Positions 18,390-27,098 of a DNA stretch of 64,000 nucleotides are shown piece after piece; positions within the stretch are counted from its first letter, which is position 1, and the number at the start of each line of letters is the position of its first letter. Source of the stretch: CAWFXC01 sp963819735 (GTDB lineage: Bacteria; Actinomycetota; Acidimicrobiia; IMCC26256; DASPTH01); NCBI GenBank assembly GCA_963819735.1, contig CAWFXC010000001.1:1426001-1490000 (forward strand), read 5' to 3'. A program made the translations under genes and the position numbers. The notes below the pieces were generated by a model. That model worked only from the letters and a program-made list of their open reading frames with translations, made no database searches and was not told the DNA's origin.

Positions 18390-19295
18390 ATGGAGTGGGT
18401 GGAGACGACTGGGCGCACTGTCGCCGAGGCATTGGACGCGGCGCTCGACGAGCTGGGCGTGAACGAGGACGACGTCGAGTACGAGGTCATGGAGCAAGGG
18501 AAGAGTGGCTTCCTCGGACGCCTGGGTGGGAGCGACGCTCGGATCCGTGCCCGCGTGAAGCCGATCTCCCGGGAGAAGCCCGGTGAACGCCAGCGCCGCA
18601 AGGGCCGCGGATCGTCGCGCCCGCGGAGCGATTCGCCCCGCAGCAGTGACGGGAATGGCGTGGCAGGTTCACGACCGACCGAGAGCGGTGCCGGCGGACA
18701 GTCGAGGAGCCGACGCCGTCGCGGAAGCGGCGGTGGCGGCGGTGGTGGTGAACGATCAGGCGCGGGTGCCGGATCCGGAAGTTCGCGCAAGACGACTGCA
18801 CAACAGGGGAGCACCGTGGAAACGACCGAGCGTGACGTTCCGATCGAGGAGCAGGCCGAAGCGGCCGAGGCCTTCACTCAAGGGCTCGTCGACGCCTTCG
18901 AGTTGGGCGCCGTGGCCAAGAGCGTGATCGACGACGACATCGTGTTGGTCGACGTCACGGGCGACAACCTCGGGTTGCTGGTGGGCCCGAAGGGCGCAAC
19001 CCTGCATGCCATCGAGGAGTTGGTCCGTACCGTGGTCCAGCGACAGACGGACGGGCACGGCGTCCGCATCCACGTCGACGTCGCCGGTTATCGGGCCAAG
19101 CGCCGCGAAGCGCTCGAGGTCTTCACGCGCAATCTGGCGGCGAAGGTGATCGAGACCGGCCGGGCCCAGGCCCTCGAGCCCATGTCGGCATCCGACCGCA
19201 AGGTCGTCCACGACGTCGCGACCGAGATCGACGGCGTCGCCACGGAGTCTGAGGGCGAAGACCCGCGCCGCCGAGTGGTGTTGCGCCCGGCCTGA
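18390..19295 (+). CDS. jag: KhpB/Jag RNA-binding protein
   Basis: A 301-residue protein. Residues 1-50 form the Jag_N domain (MEWVETTGRTVAEALDAALD, then EVMEQGKSGFLGRLG). A low-complexity Arg/Ser/Gly linker runs to about 150. The KH domain contains GLLVGPKGATLHAIEELV, and the C-terminal R3H domain has MSASDRKVVHDVATE and ends RRRVVLRPA. KhpB/Jag binds RNA, partners with KhpA and affects cell elongation in Gram-positive bacteria. It lies between yidC and rsmG as in mycobacteria. The long linker is typical of actinobacterial members. Confidence 0.93.
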   Translation: MEWVETTGRTVAEALDAALDELGVNEDDVEYEVMEQGKSGFLGRLGGSDARIRARVKPISREKPGERQRRKGRGSSRPRSDSPRSSDGNGVAGSRPTESGAGGQSRSRRRRGSGGGGGGGERSGAGAGSGSSRKTTAQQGSTVETTERDVPIEEQAEAAEAFTQGLVDAFELGAVAKSVIDDDIVLVDVTGDNLGLLVGPKGATLHAIEELVRTVVQRQTDGHGVRIHVDVAGYRAKRREALEVFTRNLAAKVIETGRAQALEPMSASDRKVVHDVATEIDGVATESEGEDPRRRVVLRPA

Positions 19296-19330
19296 GCCGG
19301 TCCAGTCCACCGGTAGTACCGACACTGCCC

Positions 19331-19957
19331 GTGGACGAGCCAGAACTTCGGGCCATCCTCGAAGAGTCCCGCGGCCGGGGCTTCCTCGGCCCGGGCCCGA
19401 TTGACCCTCAGTTGGAGCACGCGCTCGACCTCGCGGCCGTCGTCGGGGCGCCCGTCGGGCGGTTCCTCGATCTCGGCTCGGGCGGAGGCCTTCCCGGCCT
19501 GGTCCTGGCCGTGGCGTGGCCCGACGCCCAGGGAACGCTGCTCGATTCCCAGCGGCGTCGGTGCACCTTTCTGCGCGAGGCGGTGGTGCGACTCGGCGTC
19601 GGCACCCGGATCCAGGTTGCGTGTGGACGAGCCGAGAGGTTGGCGCGGGAGACCGGGCTTCGCGCGTCCTTCGGCGTCGTGGTCGCCCGCTCATTTGGTC
19701 CTCCACCGACGACGGCTGAGTGCGCCGTGGGATTCCTCAAAGAAGGGGGACGGCTCGTGGTGACCGAGCCTCCCGGAGCAGAAGCGGTTCGGACTGCGGA
19801 GCGTTGGCCGCTCGATGGGCTGCAGACCCTGGGGTTCTCCCCTGCTGTCTCCGCCGTGGTTGGCGATACGAGTGCGGTAGTCATGAAGCTGGAGCGGAGC
19901 CCAGATGATCGTTGGCCCCGACGCGACGGGGTCCCCACCAAACGCCCGCTTTGGTAA
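19331..19957 (+). CDS. rsmG: 16S rRNA (guanine527-N7)-methyltransferase RsmG
   Basis: A 208-residue protein from GTG 19331. The SAM-binding loop is FLDLGSGGGLPGLVLA, followed by the acidic LLDSQRRRCTFLREAV and the catalytic-region VVARSFGPPPTTAE. It methylates N7 of G527 in 16S rRNA; loss gives low-level streptomycin resistance in other bacteria. The last 20 residues (after VVMKLERSP) are an extension with no family match. A parS-like site lies eight bases after the stop. The usual N-terminal helices are short, about 35 residues before the SAM motif. Confidence 0.92.
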   Translation: MDEPELRAILEESRGRGFLGPGPIDPQLEHALDLAAVVGAPVGRFLDLGSGGGLPGLVLAVAWPDAQGTLLDSQRRRCTFLREAVVRLGVGTRIQVACGRAERLARETGLRASFGVVVARSFGPPPTTAECAVGFLKEGGRLVVTEPPGAEAVRTAERWPLDGLQTLGFSPAVSAVVGDTSAVVMKLERSPDDRWPRRDGVPTKRPLW

Positions 19958-19964
19958 AGGGGAA

Positions 19965-19980
19965 TGTTCCACGTGGAACG
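19965..19980. promoter_or_regulatory. parS-like site 1
   Basis: TGTTCCACGTGGAACG matches the bacterial parS consensus TGTTTCACGTGAAACA except for symmetrical T-to-C and A-to-G changes and the last base. ParB would nucleate here. Partner site at 21709-21724. Confidence 0.75.
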
Positions 19981-21651
19981 TTGAGGCGGTCTCCGAGCAC
20001 CAACACTGGTCGTGGCTTGCGCAACCCGGGTCCGACGCCGCGTCGTTGACCGACCTGGACCAACGCGAGTGGAAACACAGGGAGCTCCCGGGGATCGCAG
20101 ACGGGGACGCGGCGGGTCTTGCGCCTGACGCCGTAGCGTCCTCGGGCGGAGAGATCCAGCACTGCCGCGCATTGCGCGCACGGCGCCACTGGTTTGTTCG
20201 GTGCCTGCCGGACACGAGGTCGTCCTGGGAACCGCGTTTGGAGGCCGGGGCGACCCTCGACTGAGATCTCTGCGTGGGACCGATTCTGATTCCGGCTTGC
20301 CGTCTGTTTTTCGGCAGACCGATAGCGGCCATGCCGGTGAGCGCCTCGGTGCAAGCGGAACAGATGGTGCAGTACCCGGTGGATGCGCCGCCGGTGCTCT
20401 CGGGCGCGAGTGGTAGGGGCCCATGGAGTGCTCGACGGGACGTCCGCCGTCCACGCCGTCGTCACCTTCGATCCGGGCGGTCGAGCGATCCCCTGGCAAC
20501 GCCTCCGAATCACTCTCGATGCCGAGTCCGGGCCGGAAGGCCACTCTTGGTTCCTGTCGACGATCCTGTGCGTCGGATGCGAGTGCCCGCGGTCGCTACG
20601 ACGACGGATCGATTTCGTGGACGCCGCCGGCGTCTTCCCCGTCCGCGATTTCGTAAACGGCGATCCGTTCGAGGATGAAGTCAATGCCGATCCACCAAGG
20701 TGGATGGCGACGCTGCCGCCAACTGGACCGGCCGCCGTCGGGTCGTGGGGAGGTCCGGGGCGACCGGGTGTCGACGTCCCTTGCCCGTTAGAGGCGGCCA
20801 GTCCGGCCCGAGCCCGAGCTCAGGACCAACTCCCCGGCGTTCGGTCGGTGATTTCGACGACGCCACGGATCCGCCTTCGAGGGGGGGGGTTCGTGAAGGG
20901 CGCGGCGCATGCGCAGTGGCTTGGCCCTCGGAACCGACTGCGATTCGAACGACTGGCACGACGCACCGGAACTCCCACGCTTCCGTGTGATCGGCGTCCG
21001 GGGAGGTGCTGGGTCTGAGCCCGCAGCGTCGATGCCGTCGTTCGGTGAAGCCCCGGGAGGACAGGGCTCCGGCACGAGCGCGGAAGTCGGGCGCTGCAGT
21101 TCTGAGCGCGCGCTTCGGCCGCGTGAGATTGCCGGCGTGGCGCAAGCTGGGACCTTTCGCCGCCGAGCGGATCGGGTGCCACGGTAGATGTCAGACCTTG
21201 CTCGGCCCGCAGTCGTGCGTGCACCGCTGTAGGCAACGCCGGCCGCGCTGGAGCGGCGCAGTCGCCTGATTCCGCTCCTGTTCTGCAGGGCATTCGCCGT
21301 GCGTCCCGCGCTGGAGGCCTCCGTTGGATCACCCACCGGGCGCGGAGCGTTCGTTCGAGGTCAGGCAGGCGCGTTCGGTCGCTCCAACCCGGCTCGAGTT
21401 CGAGCGCCGACCTTCCCGTGCGGTCCGGCGTCGAGGACGTCTGGTGCGATGAACGACCCGCCCGGCTCGGATCGGCCTCTCACGGCCGGCACGGAAGAGA
21501 TTGCGCCCGGGATGTCTCGGACCGCGTGACGCAGGTGGCGCGTCGGGCGATCCGGGGACGGATGCCTGGTATGCGCAGCGGGATACCACCGGGCAGGCGC
21601 GGTCAATCGTGAACCGGTGGGCGAACGTCGCGCACGCGAGAGTCGCCGAGC
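19981..21651. other. 1.7 kb stretch with no recognisable gene
   Basis: Between the two parS-like sites many frames are open on both strands, as expected at this GC content, but none shows a recognisable domain, a clean ribosome-binding site or an operon-like spacing. The most protein-like stretch is on the plus strand around 20423-20700 (for example VVTFDPGGRAIPWQRLRITL), where G/C-ending codons are frequent; it could be a small or decayed gene. A run of nine G occurs at 20881-20889. The spacer is longer than the usual rsmG-parA gap. Confidence 0.45.
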
Positions 21652-21676
21652 CGACTGATCAGCTGCTGATCAGTCG
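21652..21676. repeat. 25-bp near-perfect palindrome upstream of parA
   Basis: CGACTGATCAGC, one central T, then GCTGATCAGTCG: 12-base arms with no mismatch. It begins 57 bases before the second parS-like site and 183 bases before the parA start. It resembles an operator for a dimeric regulator; it might control parAB or be part of a segregation locus. Confidence 0.7.
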
Positions 21677-21708
21677 ACAGGCACCAACGGGACGATCCCG
21701 GCGACTAC

Positions 21709-21724
21709 TGTTCCACGTGGAACA
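21709..21724. promoter_or_regulatory. parS-like site 2
   Basis: TGTTCCACGTGGAACA is a perfect 16-base palindrome with the parS core CCACGTGG. It lies 111 bases before the parA start, where ParB binding could also influence parAB transcription. Confidence 0.82.
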
Positions 21725-21834
21725 CTCTCGTGTTCCAGTCGAGACTTTTCCGACGTTTCACGGTGAACATCCTTGACCCGGCCACGGCGTTGGTCGAGGA
21801 TGGGCACCCGAGCCGACGTTCTCTTGGACGGTCA

Positions 21835-23394
21835 ATGACGGAAGAATTCGGCGATCACCGACCGCGCCGACGCCTCTTCGGGCGCCGCCGACCGGATGAA
21901 GCCGTGGGGGAGAACCCTCCTGATAGCCGTACTGGCCAGGCACCCGATGGGGACGCTGTCGTTGACAGTCGGCCTCCCATCTTCCCGTCTTCCGACCATC
22001 TCGAGGAACGAAGCTCCTCCGTCGACCTTGCTTCCGAGGAGCGCACCGTGACCGATCAGCCGGCGGCTCGGCCGCAAGCCGAGCCCAGCACCGAGCCGCG
22101 CTTCGGGACCGAGGGAGCCGGAGCGTCGCGCGTCGAACCCTGGCCGCCACCAGTGGATGGCCCGTCACCGCAGGTCCCCGAGACTCCGGTGGCCGCTGAC
22201 GCCACCCCGGGAGCCCCTTCCTCCGGGCTGCCACCCACGCCGGCGCAGCGCGAGGGTGGGCGGCGGCCGTCGGCGGAGGAGGCCCAGACCAATGGGTTCG
22301 AGAGAGCCGCAGCCTCGCCGGCTCCCGCCCCTGCTCCCGCTGCGCCTGCTGCTCCCCCCGATTCCCCGACTCCGGCCGCCGCGCCCTTGCCCGTAGGGCA
22401 ACCTCCGGAGTCGGACCCGCCGCCGATCGCAGCCGCGCCGCCCGCACCGATGACATCCTCCTCGTTCCCTCCCTCCCCGCCGGCTCCAGCCCCGGCGCCG
22501 GCGGTTGCCGCGCCGCCCGAGCCCGCGCCGGTCGTGGCCGCGGCGCCCCCGACCGCCGACGAGCCCCCCACCGAAGCGAGGGAGACCGAAGGGCCGGCGA
22601 TCCCGGTACCGATCCCACTCCCGCGAATCGTGGCGATCGCAAATCAGAAGGGCGGCGTGGGCAAGACGACGACGGCCGTGAACCTCGGGGCCGCCCTGGC
22701 CGAATCAGGTCTCCGAGTGCTCGTGGTCGACCTCGACCCTCAAGGCAACGCCTCGACGGGTCTCGGTATCAATCCACGCGACGTCGGCTCCTCGATCTAC
22801 GACGTGCTCATGCACGACACTCCGGCGATGGACGCGGTCGAGCCGACGAGCCTCAAGAACCTGTTCGTCATCCCCGCGACCATCGACCTCGCGGGCGCGG
22901 AGATCGAGCTGGTGCCCGCGTTCAGCCGCGAACTCAAGCTGCGTCGTGCTCTCGATGCGGTGCGCACCGAATACGACATCGTGCTCATCGACTGTCCACC
23001 GTCGCTCGGCCTCCTCACGGTGAACGGGCTGGCGGCAGCCGACGACGTGATCGTGCCCATCCAGTGCGAGTACTACGCGCTCGAGGGTCTCGGTCAGCTG
23101 CTGCGGAACGTCGCGCTCGTGCGATCCAGTCTCAACCCGGACCTCGACGTGCGGGGGATCATCCTCACCATGTACGACGCGCGGACCCGGCTGGCCGAAC
23201 AGGTCGAGACCGAGGTGCGCGAGCACTTCGGCGACAAGGTCTACAAGACGAAGGTTCCGAGGACGGTGCGCTTGTCGGAAGCGCCGTCGTTCGGGCAACC
23301 GATCATCGTGTTCGATTCGTCGTCGCGTGGTGCGACGGCGTACCGGGAGCTGGCGAAAGAGGTGAGTGGTGGCGCGACGCGGCGGACTGGGTAA
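21835..23394 (+). CDS. parA: Chromosome partitioning ATPase ParA with long Pro/Ala-rich N-terminus
   Basis: About 519 residues from ATG 21835; the frame is open to 21730 with a GTG, so the start is not certain. The first 260 residues are disordered, Pro/Ala-rich sequence with basic clusters (RPRRRLFGRRR near the start). The ParA/Soj domain begins at RIVAIANQKGGVGKTTTAV (deviant Walker A lysines near residue 272), with LVVDLDPQGNASTGLG, DIVLIDCPPSLGLLT and SRGATAYRELAKEV at the end. ParA binds DNA non-specifically and moves ParB-parS complexes. Typical ParA proteins are 260-330 residues, so half of this protein is extra. It overlaps parB by 29 bases. Confidence 0.93.
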   Translation: MTEEFGDHRPRRRLFGRRRPDEAVGENPPDSRTGQAPDGDAVVDSRPPIFPSSDHLEERSSSVDLASEERTVTDQPAARPQAEPSTEPRFGTEGAGASRVEPWPPPVDGPSPQVPETPVAADATPGAPSSGLPPTPAQREGGRRPSAEEAQTNGFERAAASPAPAPAPAAPAAPPDSPTPAAAPLPVGQPPESDPPPIAAAPPAPMTSSSFPPSPPAPAPAPAVAAPPEPAPVVAAAPPTADEPPTEARETEGPAIPVPIPLPRIVAIANQKGGVGKTTTAVNLGAALAESGLRVLVVDLDPQGNASTGLGINPRDVGSSIYDVLMHDTPAMDAVEPTSLKNLFVIPATIDLAGAEIELVPAFSRELKLRRALDAVRTEYDIVLIDCPPSLGLLTVNGLAAADDVIVPIQCEYYALEGLGQLLRNVALVRSSLNPDLDVRGIILTMYDARTRLAEQVETEVREHFGDKVYKTKVPRTVRLSEAPSFGQPIIVFDSSSRGATAYRELAKEVSGGATRRTG

Positions 23395-24301
23395 GGGACT
23401 CGGGGCGCTCATCCCGGCGGGGCAGACCGAGGCCGGGATCGAGCTCGCAGGGCTCGAAGAGATCCCTATCTCCGCGATCCGGCCCAACCGGTTCCAGCCC
23501 CGGGACTACTTCGACGAAGAGGCGCTCGGTGCGCTCGCCGACTCGATTCGTGAAGTGGGCGTGCTGCAGCCGGTGCTCGTGCGGCCGGTCGGAGATCCGT
23601 CGACCGACGGGGCCGACGAGGAGTACGAGCTCATCGCGGGAGAGCGTCGATGGCACGCGGCGCGCCGGGTCGGGCTCCAGACGATCCCCGCGCTGATCCG
23701 GGAAACCGACGACGCCGCGGCACTCGAACACGCGCTGGTCGAGAACCTCCACCGCGACAACCTGAACCCTCTCGAAGAGGCTGCGGCTTACCAGCAGCTC
23801 ATCGAGGATTTCGGGCTCACCCACGACGACGTTGCGGCGCGGGTCGGTCGTAGCCGGGCCTCGATCTCGAACACGCTCCGGCTCCTGCAGCTTCCGCCCG
23901 CGATCCAGCGTTCGCTGCAGGAGGGGAAGCTCTCGATGGGCCACGCGCGGGCGATCCTCGGGAGCCCCGACCGCTCGTTCCAGGAAGTGCTGGCCAAGCG
24001 CGTCGTCGCCGACGACCTCTCGGTGAGGGCGGTCGAGGAGCTCGTGCGTGAGCACCAGGGGACTGCGGATCCCGAAGGCGGCCACAACTCGGGGAACGGC
24101 GCCGCCGCCGACTCGCGTCGCCGGCTCCGACCGCCTGGCCTCGTCGAGCTCGAGGAGCTGCTCGGCGATCACCTCGAGACGCGCGTGAAGATCTCGATGG
24201 GAAGTGCCCGGGGCAAAGTGGTGGTGGAGTTCTCCACCCTCGAGGATCTCGAGCGGATCTACCGCCTCATGACCGACGGCGCGGCCGCGGTCAACCACTG
24301 A
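23366..24301 (+). CDS. parB: Chromosome partitioning protein ParB
   Basis: A 311-residue ParB starting inside the end of parA; GTG 23366 or 23369 may serve as start, with AAAGAGGTGA upstream. It opens with the ParA-stimulating motif RRGGLGKGLGALIP. The CTPase/N-engagement domain has IRPNRFQPRDYF, ELIAGERRWHAAR (GERR box) and ENLHRDNLNPLEEA; the helix-turn-helix includes LTHDDVAARVGRSRASISNTL. The C-terminal dimerisation domain starts around GLVELEELLG. It loads at parS and slides as a CTP-dependent clamp. Two parS-like sites are just upstream of parA. Length is normal. Confidence 0.96.
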   Translation: MVARRGGLGKGLGALIPAGQTEAGIELAGLEEIPISAIRPNRFQPRDYFDEEALGALADSIREVGVLQPVLVRPVGDPSTDGADEEYELIAGERRWHAARRVGLQTIPALIRETDDAAALEHALVENLHRDNLNPLEEAAAYQQLIEDFGLTHDDVAARVGRSRASISNTLRLLQLPPAIQRSLQEGKLSMGHARAILGSPDRSFQEVLAKRVVADDLSVRAVEELVREHQGTADPEGGHNSGNGAAADSRRRLRPPGLVELEELLGDHLETRVKISMGSARGKVVVEFSTLEDLERIYRLMTDGAAAVNH

Positions 24302-24314
24302 CCGACCACCCCGC

Positions 24315-24338
24315 GCCCGCCAGAAGATAGTTGCGGGC
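24315..24338. terminator. Possible hairpin between parB and cwlM-like gene
   Basis: GCCCGC (24315-24320) can pair with GCGGGC (24333-24338) around a 12-base loop, in the gap of two converging genes. There is no U-tract, so this is a weak terminator candidate. Confidence 0.3.
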
Positions 24339-24345
24339 ACAAGTA

Positions 24346-25341
24346 TCAGACGGGGGAGTTCACTGCCTCCGGTGGGCGCTCGACTCCGTTGCGCACGCCT
24401 CGTACCACCGCCCGGGCGATATCGGGCCCTCGTGTCACCAGCGCGCGCATACCGACCAGGTCGACGAGCGCGACCGGTTCGCAGATGACTGCCGCCATGC
24501 GGGTCTCGCGCAACACGGCGTAGGCCCGGCCGGTCGAGCTCGCCTCGACGCCGAGTAGGGGAGCGAGCTCGGCGCTCAGTGCACTCGCGATCTCGTACCC
24601 GGCCTCGGACCGGAATCTTCCCGACTCGAAGTAGCTGCAGTGACAACCCCGGCGGTCTCCCGCACGGAAGGCGAGGAAGAGGTCGGCCTCGTAGCGGTTC
24701 GCTTCCATTGCGAGCACTGAATCGTCGGCGCCCCACGCGTCGAGCATGGCGTCAGCGCCGAATCCGAGCAGTTCGTGCACGACCGCGGTCGCGAGCGTCT
24801 CGAAGCCCGGCGCGGCGGCGACGAAGATCCGGCGCCCGGAGAGATTGCGCGGAGCTCGGCGGAGCGCCTCACGCTCGCGCACGCTGGCGACCGAGCCGTC
24901 GGCCATGGTGCCGACCCGGTTCAGGACCGCGAGCGTGGCGCGTCCGCAGAGGCCGTCGACGGCCAGGCCCATGTCGCGCTGGAACTCGGTGAGGGCCCGC
25001 GTGGTGTCGTCACCGAGGATGCCGTCCTCCCGGCCGGCATCGAACCCGAGACCGTTCAGACGACGCTGCAGCTCGGCGACGTCGTCGCCGCGGAGCATCG
25101 GCCGGCGCCGGTAGAGCATTCGGTCACCGAGTCGGTAACCGCTCTCCACCAGCGCCGCCCACGTCTGGGGCCCACAGATCCCGTCGACCCGGAGCCGTCG
25201 GGCCTCCTGGAAGGCGCGCACGGCCCGTTCGGTGGCACTGTCGTAGGCACCGATCTCATGACCGCTCGCGCCGAGGCGCACCTGGAGGTCGCGGACCGCC
25301 TCGCCCTGGCTGCCCGGCCGCAACACGGCCGGTTCGCTCAA
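24346..25341 (-). CDS. cwlM: CwlM-like protein: two peptidoglycan-binding domains plus degenerate amidase domain
   Basis: A 331-residue protein from TTG 25341, overlapping the trxA stop. Two PG_binding_1 domains occupy residues about 5-70 and 80-145 (VDGICGPQTWAAL and VDGLCGRATLAVL are their repeat cores). The remainder is an Amidase_3 fold. Key zinc residues look lost: the usual DPGHGG start is VAAAPGFE, and the IHAN region reads LAFRAGD; a late glutamate remains in VICEPVALV. It is therefore probably not an active N-acetylmuramoyl-alanine amidase. In mycobacteria CwlM sits beside trx genes and parAB and, when phosphorylated, stimulates MurA; the same place here supports a regulatory role. 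Confidence 0.85.
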   Translation of the reverse strand: MSEPAVLRPGSQGEAVRDLQVRLGASGHEIGAYDSATERAVRAFQEARRLRVDGICGPQTWAALVESGYRLGDRMLYRRRPMLRGDDVAELQRRLNGLGFDAGREDGILGDDTTRALTEFQRDMGLAVDGLCGRATLAVLNRVGTMADGSVASVREREALRRAPRNLSGRRIFVAAAPGFETLATAVVHELLGFGADAMLDAWGADDSVLAMEANRYEADLFLAFRAGDRRGCHCSYFESGRFRSEAGYEIASALSAELAPLLGVEASSTGRAYAVLRETRMAAVICEPVALVDLVGMRALVTRGPDIARAVVRGVRNGVERPPEAVNSPV

Positions 25342-25667
25342 GCGATGAACTCGGCGAGGTCCTGGAGCAACTGACCCTTGCCCTTGGCGCCCACGAGACG
25401 CTTGACCTGCTTACCGTCCTTGAAGACGAGCAGGGTGGGGATGCTCATGACGTCGAACCGACGCGCGGTGTCGGGGTTGTCGTCGACGTTGAGCTTGCCG
25501 ATCGTGAGCTTGCCGCGTTGCTCGGTTGCGATCTCGGCGAGCGTCGGGGCGATCATCTTGCAGGGACCACACCATTCCGCCCAGAAGTCGACGAGCACCG
25601 GCATGTCGGAACCGGACACGGTCTCGTCGAACGTCGCGTCGGAAAGTTGAAGGATGTCGTCGGCCAC
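25338..25667 (-). CDS. trxA: Thioredoxin
   Basis: A 109-residue classic thioredoxin: VLVDFWAEWCGPCKMIAP with the WCGPCK redox centre, then KLNVDDNPDTARRFDV and the cis-proline SIPTLLVFKDG. It reduces protein disulfides in the cytoplasm and is recycled by the thioredoxin reductase encoded 108 bases upstream. Its stop overlaps the TTG start of the cwlM-like gene. Normal length, no fusion. Confidence 0.97.
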   Translation of the reverse strand: MADDILQLSDATFDETVSGSDMPVLVDFWAEWCGPCKMIAPTLAEIATEQRGKLTIGKLNVDDNPDTARRFDVMSIPTLLVFKDGKQVKRLVGAKGKGQLLQDLAEFIA

Positions 25668-25775
25668 GGAGGGTCCTTTCCTAGGTCGGTCGAGTCTACC
25701 GACCGGCTGGTGGGCACAACGCCACGGGGGCCCGCGCCATTCCTCGTTCGCGTGCTCGTCGGGCCTTCGGGTGGA

Positions 25776-26720
25776 TCAGCTGTGCGCGACTTCGTGCACC
25801 GCTTCGCTGAGCCAACGCTCCGCCTCGATCGCCGCCATGCACCCGGATCCGGCGGCGGTGATCGCCTGCTTGAACACGTGGTCCTGGACGTCGCCGGCGG
25901 CGAAGACCCCCTCGACCGAAGTAAGGGTCGAATCGGGCCTCGTGACGATGTAGCCGTCCTCGTCGAGATCGAGCTGACCGCGGAAGAGCTCGGTGTTGGG
26001 GTCGTGCCCGATGGCGACGAACAACCCCTGCACCTCGAGCTCGGACGGCTCACCGGTGACGGTGTCGCGCAACTGCAGCAGCTCGACCGACCCACTGCCG
26101 ACGACGTGCTCGACCTCGGCGTTCCACTTGAACTCGATCTTGGGGTTCGCGCGCGCGCGGTCCTGCATGATCTTCGAGGCGCGCAGCTCGTCGCGGCGAT
26201 GAATGACGGTGACGGTGGTGGCGAACTTGGTGAGGAAGATGGCCTCCTCGAGTGCGGAGTCGCCGCCGCCGACCACCGCAATGGGCTTCTCCCGGAAGAA
26301 GAAGCCGTCGCAGGTGGCGCACGTCGACACACCGTGGCCGAGCAGTTGTTGCTCCGACGGGAGGCCGAGCATGCGCGCCGACGCCCCGGTGGTGATGATC
26401 ATCGAGTTGCCGCGGTACTCCTGCGAACCGACCCACACCCCGAACGGCGCCTGAGACAGGTCGACGCGGTCGGCGTCGGCGGTGATGAACTCGGCACCGA
26501 AACGCTCCGCCTGTTCCCGGAACTTCATCATGAGCTCGGGACCGAGGATGCCGTCGGGGAAACCGGGGAAGTTCTCGACGTCGGTGGTGAGCATGAGCTG
26601 CCCGCCCGCGCCGATGCCCTCGATCACGAGGGGGGAGAGATTGGCCCGGCCGGCGTAGACGGCCGCGGTGAGCCCGGCGGGACCGGAACCGACGACGACC
26701 AGATCGTGGATGTCAGGCAT
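25776..26720 (-). CDS. trxB: Thioredoxin reductase
   Basis: A 314-residue flavoprotein. The FAD site is VVGSGPAGLTAAVYAGRA; the redox centre is CATC in STCATCDGFFF; the NADPH site is VVGGGDSALEEAIFL with IHRRDELRAS. The C-terminal FAD-binding segment is GVFAAGDVQDHVFKQAITA. It transfers electrons from NADPH to thioredoxin. The 5' end overlaps the preceding membrane-protein gene by eight bases, and trxA follows after 108 bases. Gene order sigma/anti-sigma-trxB-trxA-cwlM matches the sigM region of M. tuberculosis. Confidence 0.97.
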   Translation of the reverse strand: MPDIHDLVVVGSGPAGLTAAVYAGRANLSPLVIEGIGAGGQLMLTTDVENFPGFPDGILGPELMMKFREQAERFGAEFITADADRVDLSQAPFGVWVGSQEYRGNSMIITTGASARMLGLPSEQQLLGHGVSTCATCDGFFFREKPIAVVGGGDSALEEAIFLTKFATTVTVIHRRDELRASKIMQDRARANPKIEFKWNAEVEHVVGSGSVELLQLRDTVTGEPSELEVQGLFVAIGHDPNTELFRGQLDLDEDGYIVTRPDSTLTSVEGVFAAGDVQDHVFKQAITAAGSGCMAAIEAERWLSEAVHEVAHS

Positions 26721-27006
26721 TGGCGTCCTTGTTCCGCGGTGTGCGCAGCGTCCAGACCAACGCGCCTGCGATCACAAAGATTCCGCCCAGGATGAGATAC
26801 GACGCCCAGACCTCGCCGGTGAGGACCACGAGCACCCGGAACAGCGCGATGGCGAGCATCAGGAGTGCGGTGACCACGAAGAACGCGACGACGAGACCGA
26901 AGACGACGGCCTTGGTGGCCTTCTGCGCGGGAACGACGGTCTTGTCGCGTACCAGCGTGACGATGTTCTCGAGGTTGTCGACGGCGTCGGTTGTCCAGTC
27001 GGCCAC
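26713..27006 (-). CDS. Small two-helix membrane protein (actinobacterial holin-X-like)
   Basis: A 97-residue protein from GTG 27006 (GGGAG about seven bases upstream; a longer frame begins at 27081 but is less likely). It starts WTTDAVDNLENIVTLVRDKT, then two hydrophobic helices (VVFGLVVAFFVVTALLMLAI and a segment with YLILGGIFVIAGALVWTL) and a basic tail. The pattern resembles the phage-holin-superfamily-III / holin-X proteins often found in actinobacterial chromosomes, where lytic function is not established. It overlaps trxB by eight bases. Function unknown. Confidence 0.65.
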   Translation of the reverse strand: MADWTTDAVDNLENIVTLVRDKTVVPAQKATKAVVFGLVVAFFVVTALLMLAIALFRVLVVLTGEVWASYLILGGIFVIAGALVWTLRTPRNKDANA

Positions 27007-27098
27007 TTCACGCTCCCTTCCGCAGACCAGGGAGCGTACCCGCAAGCCACCGCGGGAGTTGGTGTCACGACGGGTCGCCAAAGATCACCCTCGTGGGT

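Noticed and set aside
18676..18830. Gly/Arg/Ser-repetitive tract in jag as a possible insertion
   Set aside because: Low-complexity linkers between Jag_N and KH domains are normal in actinobacteria.
20383..21018. Possible gene between rsmG and parA
   Set aside because: The middle part has some G/C-ending codons, but there is no clear start, domain or neighbour coupling, and the C-terminal part is not protein-like. Kept only as a note.
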